Assembly: GCA_031763025.1 (NCBI GenBank) | Contig: JASSKH010000035.1 | Span: forward strand, 2,764,320-2,828,319 | Source: Macrocystis pyrifera | Lineage: Eukaryota; Sar; Phaeophyceae; Laminariales; Laminariaceae | Direction: 5' to 3' | Length of the DNA stretch: 64,000 nucleotides | Part shown: positions 12,401 to 21,400 of the stretch, piece after piece | How positions within the stretch are numbered: position 1 is the stretch's first letter | Layout of the letters: each line of letters opens with the position of its first letter | Made by a program: the position numbers and the translations under genes | Notes under the pieces: generated by a model | Databases searched by the model: none | Told to the model about the DNA's origin: nothing | Seen by the model: the letters and a program-made list of their open reading frames with translations, nothing else

Positions 12401-15400
12401 AGCATGCGATAGATACTGCTGTATCATACACACACATACGATACATATATCACGCCGTCATGAAATATCTGCATATTACTACTATACATATAGACGTGTA
12501 CAGCAGACGGCTCTTTTAGAACTGCACGTGCACTTTTGTGGACAAAACATACATGGAAATAGTGTGGAACTGCTGTTACAACTATTGACTGAATCGCTTC
12601 TATAATTTTTCTCGGTGATTCCGCGAAATAATGTACCACTCCGTCGGGAAATCTAAGGAATCGTTTATTTTCATATTTATGCTTAAACCGCTCCTATATT
12701 TCCAGACAGAGAGGTATCATCTTTGTCAGTAAGTTAAGCGCGTCTTGGATGTGGCGCTGACGGCGAAGAACGTATTTCCCCGACAAAACCCAGGACCGCC
12801 GGCAAAAAAAAATATTGAGAGCACTCCACGCGTGACACACAGCACACATCGCACAGACACGCGTGACACGGAACACGGCAGTACAACAATTTACAAAAAA
12901 AATAGAAAAGGATGCACCGAAGAAGGGGCCGGAACTGCCCACGAAAATCGCACTTTTTTTTCTTTCATCATTACTTCTACTTCTACTTTCCAGCCCACTC
13001 GTAGGAGGTTTTACCCTCGACGATCTTCTGGACAAGCCGTGGTCACAGGTGTCGTCCCTTCTCCCCCCGGTACGTGCCTTTATTTTTTGTCGCGCATAGG
13101 GTTCAGCATTCCCACTGCTGATCGATTTTCATCGAATGTAGCCAACTCACGCTCTCGCGCTTTCCGCTTATCATTTTTTTATGCAAGAAAAAGTCCCTAC
13201 GAGCATGCACTCGGTGAGATTTGAACCCACGAAATTGATCTTGATAGGCACGCGGACCACCTACCAAGCCACCGGGGACGCCGGCTCTGCAGCAGCAGGA
13301 ACAACAGTGTTGTACCTGTGGCAGCATGCATGTATCGCACAACAGCAGAGACCACCAGCTTTACAGATCGCAGTGTTCGATAGAAAAGCAACTACAATAC
13401 ATACCAATAGGAAGCCACAGCAATACAGCGCGGACAAACTACCGCACACGCGTGATGTTGCTTCCTGCCCTGCTGGCGGGCGGCAGGCGTGTGTAGCGTT
13501 ATAGCCAGCTGGTTGTAGCACGCGGCCTGCACTGCTAAAGTGCTGTGTGTTGTCTGTGGTGTATGGATTACGTACATGATACAAAAAAAAAAGAGGTACA
13601 AAAAAAAGTAAAAAAATAGGCATGATCTCTGCGAGGATCGAACTCGCGCCTTCAAGTCCAAAATCGGGTATCGTGCGTGACCATTTTACTAATTAACAAA
13701 GATCCTCCATACCTGGTACCAGGTACCAAGTATTATTTTTCGTGGCGCGCACGACACACTGCACACACATGAACAGCAGAGCAGCAGAAGAGAGAGGTGG
13801 TGATGACAGCTGACGGACCGCAGTCACCGATAAATAAATAAACTATTTCAGCCATAGCAGTACACCACGGACCTCCACGGACCTGCGACACGCTCGTGGT
13901 TTGGCCCGCTGCTGCTTGTGCTGCTAGGCGGGGTTGCAACATTGTTCGTGTTCTGTGCATGTCGTCTGATGTCTACATTTCTGGGGTCTGCCTCGGCAAA
14001 CAGAACACAACACGTTGGAAATATAAGGGCAGTCGACATACTGCTGTAACTCTAGCTCTAGACTCGAATCGATTTGTGCCGTTGGCAACCAACTGCCGTC
14101 AGACGCGCCAATAAGATTCGTAGTCGTTACCGCCGGTGGGTCGTGATCCAACGTCTCTCTGCGCCAGCAGAGTGTTCTTACTGTTGAACTACGACGGCTA
14201 GAGTGTATGACAGCTCGGGCTGACACAGCAGTCCGATGACAGGATGAGACAGGGAGAGATGATGAGACGAGAGATATGAGAGAGATGAGATGAGAGCCTA
14301 GGGGCGAGCAATCATCGTTGCTCTCGCGACGCTCGGGCCAAACGACAACGACAATTCAGCGGGGCCTTCCTACAGTAAGTCCCGCTGCGGAGAATCCTTT
14401 CAGAACCGCAGTCCCGTCATGGGGACAAAGCACTCTAATTTCAAGTAGTTAGTCCCCAAAACAGGACAGCGGTTCCAAAGGGGATAATAGGCAGGATAGT
14501 CGCCGCTGAGGATCCGTCAGCGGGACATGGAGGGCAAGGCTCCGTGGCGAGATCCAGACATGACAATCTCCCGAGTTCCCCGAGCAAAGCTTCTGGGAGA
14601 GCTTTCTCGAAGGATGCTGGGGTTTCGAATATATGGGTAGGCGTGTTGGTTCCGGGGACATGGTACCCACAATTGAGATACTCATGTTCAATCCAAACCA
14701 GTAGAGTGCATGCGTAAAATAAAAAATATTACGAATTTGGCTTATCTATTCCCCCGTTACCGACGACTAATCTAGAATCCCAGGGCTTTTCGTGGGTCAT
14801 GACCCGACCCGCGGGTCGGGTCACGGGGTGTTCAAAATGTCACGGGTCGGATCGGGTCGGGTCAGGAAGTGTTCAAAATCTCACGGGTCGGTTCGGGTCG
14901 GGTCAAGAGGTTTTCAAATATCGCGGGTCGGGTCAGGTCGGGTCATGAGTTTTTCAAATCTCACGGGTCGGGTCGGGTCGGGTCAAAAGGTGATGAAAAG
15001 CTCACGGGTCGGGTCATGTCATGACCCGTGAGAAACGGGTCACTCGCGGGTCGGGTCAGCATGACCCGCCAGTTGTTTTCTGCTGACCCGCGGGTCGGAC
15101 CCGCGCATCCGGCCCGCGGATCCAAAACTTAAAACACTTCCCGCTCTTACCCAAAGGCTTCTCTCGTACAAATACTCCATAGTACTCCTTTGGTATCTTA
15201 TTCAAACATTAAACACCGCCAAATCTATATACGCATGCCCGCATCCATCCATACCCACTACAGCCAGGCCACATATCGCTGCCGGGCACAAAAATGAGTA
15301 TTAAATTGTTTTCGAAGTGTTGAACCACGGGCCGGATCCGCAGGTCGAACCTGCGGGTCAAGATAAATGGTCTCGCGGGTAAAGGTGACCCGACCCGCAT

Positions 15401-18400
15401 GAAACCCGTGTCTCACGGGTCAATCCGAAAGTGGCGGGTCTGGTCGGGTCGGGTCAGGAGGTTTTGAAATCTCGCGGGTCGGGTCGGGTCGGGTCGGGTC
15501 AACAACTCTATAAATCTCGCGGGTCGGGTCCGGTCGGGTCAAGAGGCTTTCAAAATCTCGAGGGTCGGGTCGGGTCAAGTCAACACACCTCAAAATTTTC
15601 GCGGGTCGGTTCGGGTGAGCGTTGGGTCAGCTGACCCGACCCGACCCGACCCGACCCGTGAGGTTTGACCTGACCCGCGAAAAGCCCTGAAAAATCCTAA
15701 CCAAATTTGCATAAAAATGACGAAGTTACGCATTTTGGGATAGCATATTATACTATAATAGAGCCGTATTTGTGTGATACGAGATTCGACCGCTGCATTC
15801 TGTTGGCCGAAAACTCTCCGGACGCTTTGGATTGGCCAAGCTTGCCCCAAGAGTCTCCTCGGATGCTCGGACCATGTCTGCTACCGGCGGAGTTTTGCGA
15901 GAAGAAATACTGCCGCTGATGCTGCATGCCTCTGCTGCCTGCTGCTGCTGCAGCAGCAGATAGGTAGGTGCTGCTGCAGCTGCTTGCTGCTGTACGTCAC
16001 CGACTACTGCTACTACTGCATGTAGTGTGCTGCTGCTGTTGCTGCAAGTAAGTGCTGTTGCTGGAAGCACTGCGTCAAGCAAGCACTGCGGTGAGCAGGC
16101 GCTGCTGCAAACAAAAGCGCTGCTGCAAGCGAGCGCTGTTGCACACAAGCAAGGTATGCTGCAAGCAAGCGCTGCTGGAAGCGAGAGAGCTGCCTCAAGC
16201 AAGCGCTGATGTGGACATAGAAAACAACAGAGTACACACAACAACTATTAATAACTGAATGAAGCACATCGCACACCCCAAAGGAGAAAAAGTGAAACCA
16301 GCGTACGCATGTATGCATGTATACACGTACTTTCACGTATCACGTACGACGTACGAGTACAGAGTTTATACGTCAATACAGAAGAATTTCAACCGAGGGA
16401 GGGCAGACGCATACGGAGAGAAAACACAGTAGTGTACGTATGGCCTCTCTGATTGGTTCAAAGTTGGCCAAAATCAGTTGAAAGCTAGACAGAGTAGAAA
16501 AAATCAGGTGTACCTTGGCCTTTTCGTGCCAAAATCAGTTACAATGTCAGCTTGACCAATCGCAGGGCTCCTGGTGTGTGTTTTGTACTTGATTTCAGTA
16601 TGTACCTGTTTTTTGCACAAAAGTGGCCAGGTATACCTGATTTTGGCAAAAACCCAAAATATTATGCGCAGGCACTCTAGTCTTACGTGCCGGCGTCCCC
16701 AGTGGCTTGGCAGGTGGTCCGCGTGCCTATCAAGATGAATTTCGCGGGTTCAAATCTCACCGAGTGCATGCTCGTAGGGACTTTTTCTTGCAGAAAAAAT
16801 TGATAAGCGGAAAGCGCGAGAGCGTGAGTTCGCTACATTCGATGAAAATCGACCAGCAGTGGGAATGCTGAACCCTATGCGCGACAAAAAATAAAGGCAC
16901 GTACCGGGGGGGAGAAGGGACGACACCTGTGACCACGGCTTGTCCAGAAGATCGTCGAGGGCAAAACCTCCTATAATACGAATGGGCTGGAAAGTGAAAG
17001 TGATGAAAAAAAAAAAAAAAAAAAAAAATCACGCAATAACAAAGGTCTACCTGGTACCAGGTATTATATATCGCGGCGCGCACGACACACTGCACTGGAC
17101 AGCAGAGCGGCGGCAGAAAAGAGAGATGGTGATGACACATGACGGACCGCAGTCTCCGATAAATAAGCTGCCATAGCAGTACACCACGGACCTGAGACAC
17201 GCGCGTGGTGTGGCCCGCTGCTGCTTGCGCTGCTAGGCGGGGTTGTAACGTTGTTCGTGTTCTGTGCATGTTGTCTGATGTCTAGGTTTCTACGGTGTGC
17301 CTCGGCCAAGGGACACAAAACGTCGGAAATATTAAGGGCAGTTGAGATACTTATATTCAATCCAAACGCTCCCTACATTTCCGTCCGGAGTGTGCGTGGT
17401 TCTGTCACACGCAGCAGCAGCAAAGATAGGTTTATGGTGGATTACGGACCGCAGGCTTCGATAAACACAACCATCAGCAAAGCGTAGATGGGTGTGTCAC
17501 GCACGCACGGTGTTGCCTGCGTGTGCTTAAGCACTGCAGCGTTGTAACGTTGTGCTCTATGTGCATGTTGCCTACCTGGTGCATGTCTGGGCTGTGCTCG
17601 TGAAAGGGCAAACCTGAAGACATTTTACCGGTACGTTCGTGCCAAATAAGGCCTCTCGTATTGAAACCAGGGAATCGTCTTATCCACTCCGGTCGAAAAA
17701 AAAAAGTTGAGGGCTTGCCACGCGCTTCAGAGGGCACGGATCGCGCCCAAACCTCGACCAATGTGCCCGGACGGGCTTCCCGTATCGACTACTTGAGCGT
17801 TTCGCCAAAAAGTGCTCCTACGAAGGCATGTGTTCGAAAAAATACGAAAAAAATTACACTAACTACTAATATACGCAGAAACGCCAGCCAGCTCAATAGC
17901 TACTATTACGGAGGACCACACAGTGCATAGCAAATAGGACCTACTGTACGATATACACAAAAAAAACTATATATTTTCATATTTTTACCAACAATATTTG
18001 GTCCTATTTACTATGGTCCCCGGTAATAGGGTGACTTTAGCCCCGCCTAGTATGGGGGACAACGAGCGATATATATTCATAGCTTCAGGGGGTTGACTGT
18101 TCACAGTTTGTGGTCTATCAAAACCGTAGATTATGTCACCTCTGCTGGCGGTTACGCTGGGGCGCTCCTTCTCATCATGTATTTATTGCCCAACCCAGGA
18201 CTGCAGTTTTGGTTTTCGGGACAAACCACTCTAATCCCAAGTAGTTCGTCCCCAAAATGGGACTACAGCACTAAAATTATCAATATGATAAAGGCGTACT
18301 GTCGTATGAGTCTTCCTTGTTTTCTCCTGTCGCCGACAGCAGTATGTTCGTACATACACGAAAGCGCGAGTTGGTAAAAAACGATGAAAATCGATGAGTA

Positions 18401-21400
18401 GAGGGAATGCTGACGCCCGGTATGCACGAAAAAAAAAGACGGCAAGTGCCGGTGAGCGGAAGAGAAGACAAGTGCAGAGTGTGACCACGGCTTGTGCAGA
18501 AGGCCGTCGAGGGTCAAAAACAAGAAAAAAAAAACAAGGGTTGCGCTGGAATGTAAAATATGATAACCGGAATGAAAAATAGCCAAAATGACATGTCGAA
18601 AAAAACGAGAAGAGAAACGAAAAACGACCTCAAGGAGGAGGCGACATGGCTTATGACCCATGACCCGACCCATCAATGATCACCGATCATGCCTTGAGAT
18701 ACATTTCGTGTGCCCGAAGACGGAAAATAAATAATTCTCTCTATTTCCAGTACGAAATAATTAAATTGAAATTGGGTTAGTCTCCATTACGCAGAGCCTG
18801 CAGTCTCTGTATGCAATTAATTGCACGGCGGCGCAACCGCGGAAAGCGCCACTGATATAAAAGGTACCAGATACGAGGCATGTACATGTGTATTGTACCA
18901 GGTACATAATTGGGCGGTGCAAAGTGCAACGTGCAAGTGTGAAGGATCATTGTTGGGACAGACCAGGAGTATCATTAATCAATAATAATATTAATAGCTG
19001 CTGCCCTTAATAACGAATAGCTGCAGCTATTTCTGCTGTTTCGTCATTTCATCAAATAAAAAAAATACCAGCAGCAACAACAATTATTAACGAATGACAC
19101 CGATGAAAAGTTGTACCCGGGTACAGCAGTAGAAACTTACACCCGCGGGAATAGACACATCAGGTAATACCCCTCTCAAGTACTGGTACGAGTATAATGA
19201 AAAGCGGCCAAGCCGCACCGCACAGGTTTTGGGTTACGGTGGCTGCTTAGAGATTCCCCCTTTTGCTACTGCTGTACGTGCGAAGGCAGATCTCACGACA
19301 GAGCGCCACTACGAATCAGATGGGCAAACCTAAAAAATAGCCGAACACGAACAAAACAAAAGCACGATCAAAACATATACGTACAGGGAGCACGAAAGAA
19401 CGAGCATGGTACATATAATACGTACGCACGTACGTACACCAGTATTAGAGAGAACGGTTTTGGCTCAAGATCCGGCAGGTATGCCGTAGGCTATTTGATA
19501 CAGCACCAGCACCACCAGCACCATCAGCACCGGCATCATGGCCTTCGCCATCGCCAAGATACGTCCACCTGTACGAGAGCGTAATCACGAGAGGGACCTC
19601 TTCTGCCGACCAGCAGAGGCTCTCAAAGCGCACAAATTGGTCACGGTCTGGTCACGATCCGTGGACACTATCCGCCACGATCACGTGCTTGGCCTTTGTG
19701 CCATGCAGTTGAAACAAATTACAGCAGCCGGCTGCAGCAGGAGCAGCAGCAACACAAAACACATTGAAAATGCCCTACTGCTCCTGCTGCTGCCGCCGCC
19801 GCCGCAGAATAGCTATTCGTACGAATATGATACGACACCTACAGGTTAAAGTGCAATTATATTATTTGTTTGTGTTGCCTGGTTTAAATTATTGTTGCAC
19901 ATAATGCACACAACAATGCCCAACTTAAGTGGTACACATATAGAATACGCGCGTTCGGTTTATCACAATACTTACAAAACTCGGTAAAAATGGAATATAG
20001 CAGATAGACGAGACGTATTACAGATTACGCAGCTTTGCAAAGTTGAGTACCAGGTATCAACTATTTTGTTTAATCAGTCGAACTCACAGCTGACGTACGT
20101 CGTATTTCAAAATTAAAAAAATAAATAAAATAAAATAATAATAAAAAAAATACGCAAGTACGCGAATACCTGGTACACGAATATTCACAAGTAGGATCTA
20201 CGCATGAACGATCTGATCAGAGAGTAAAACATCTCGCCGTCTATACGTATGAAGTCTACTATTAAATATAATAATAAACTGCAGCAGCAGTACAACTACA
20301 CCAGGTAGTTGTCAACCATAGTATTGAATTACTGAAGTTGTAAATACTATTGCAAGATTGCAAGAACTTCACCAGCTGAGATGCATGTCCGGCGTGAGCG
20401 TGAAGGTTCTCATGTGGGGTGTCCCGCGCCTCCCGAACTTGAGCAGATTCACGGTCCCTGTCCAGCCGGAATGGGTTGGGGTGGGGGAGGGTGGCTTGGA
20501 GGGAGCAGACAAACAGACGCGATACAATCCAAAAGTCAAGCTCGCCAAGCTTGGACGCTCAAACGCTGCAGTAACAGCAGCAGAAGCTCAAGCACAATTT
20601 TAATTTCCCGATCGGATTGTTCCTGATTATTCGCGTTCACGTATCATACCTGGTACATACACCGACACTATTGATAGTTGGCAAATTCGAAAGTAAGAGT
20701 ACTCGTACGTAACACCTACCAGGTACACTGATCTTCACAGCAGTAGGACCAGGTACGAGTAGTATTTTTCTGGTATTTTTTGGACAGCAACTCGGTTCGG
20801 CAAGAAGTATATGCATATGCATGTATGTAACTCCCCCGCATTTTCCCGTGAAGGATACTTGGTACTCGGAAGATGAACGCGATCGTACCGCTGTAAAGCA
20901 GTATGAGTAGCTGGAGACAGCAATGCTACAGCAGTAGAGCCTATCTACTACTGCTGTGTTGCGGTGGCTCTCTGCTCTATGTAAATACGAGCCGGCAACG
21001 GAAGCGCACGACGGCGCACTCGCTCTGACTGCGGCTGGGGCCGTCTTCAGGGTCGGCGAGTTGCACCTTGCACCTTACAGCAAAATTCGACAAAACACAA
21101 AACACACACAGGAGCCAAATAAATATCTACTCGCTCCCATCACCCAGAAGCTTGATATCATTATGTACCCAGTTCGGGCTCTTCTGCAAGTGTTGGAAGT
21201 AAAAAAACTAAATACATATACGTAACCTGCTGCTGCGGCGCCAGGGCTGTTGTCCTTCTCTTGTTTACTGCCAATCATTTAATTGTTTACACGGGACGGA
21301 GACCGTGACTGGCCATGTATTTTCGAGCTTCGAGTACTCTACTCCAGTATACCAAGATATCACATACCATGGTACCTCGTACAGTAGTATCAAGTACACC

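Larger units (their letters stand above)
8239..20372 (-). other. 12.1-kb PLC intron carrying most of the mobile elements
   Basis: The PH domain is split between the exons 20457-20373 and 8238-8093, phase 2 on both sides, with HLSW joining to DSAWKPQ. The intron holds four or five SINE copies, three TA-flanked MITEs, a hAT-like element, two copies of a 330-bp repeat and triplet repeats. No other host gene was recognised in it. Confidence 0.75.

Noticed and set aside
14790-15660. Telomere-like or satellite DNA (GGGTCGGGTC)
   Set aside because: The arrays are bounded by terminal inverted repeats and a near 8-bp target duplication and include a unique core, which fits an inserted element better.
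16692-16770. Functional tRNA gene at the SINE head
   Set aside because: A and B boxes and the T arm are visible, but the acceptor and anticodon stems do not close, and the same head recurs attached to the same body at other places.
19445-19633. Minus-strand open segment as a PLC exon
   Set aside because: The flanking PLC exons join in phase without it, and it resembles no part of the family.
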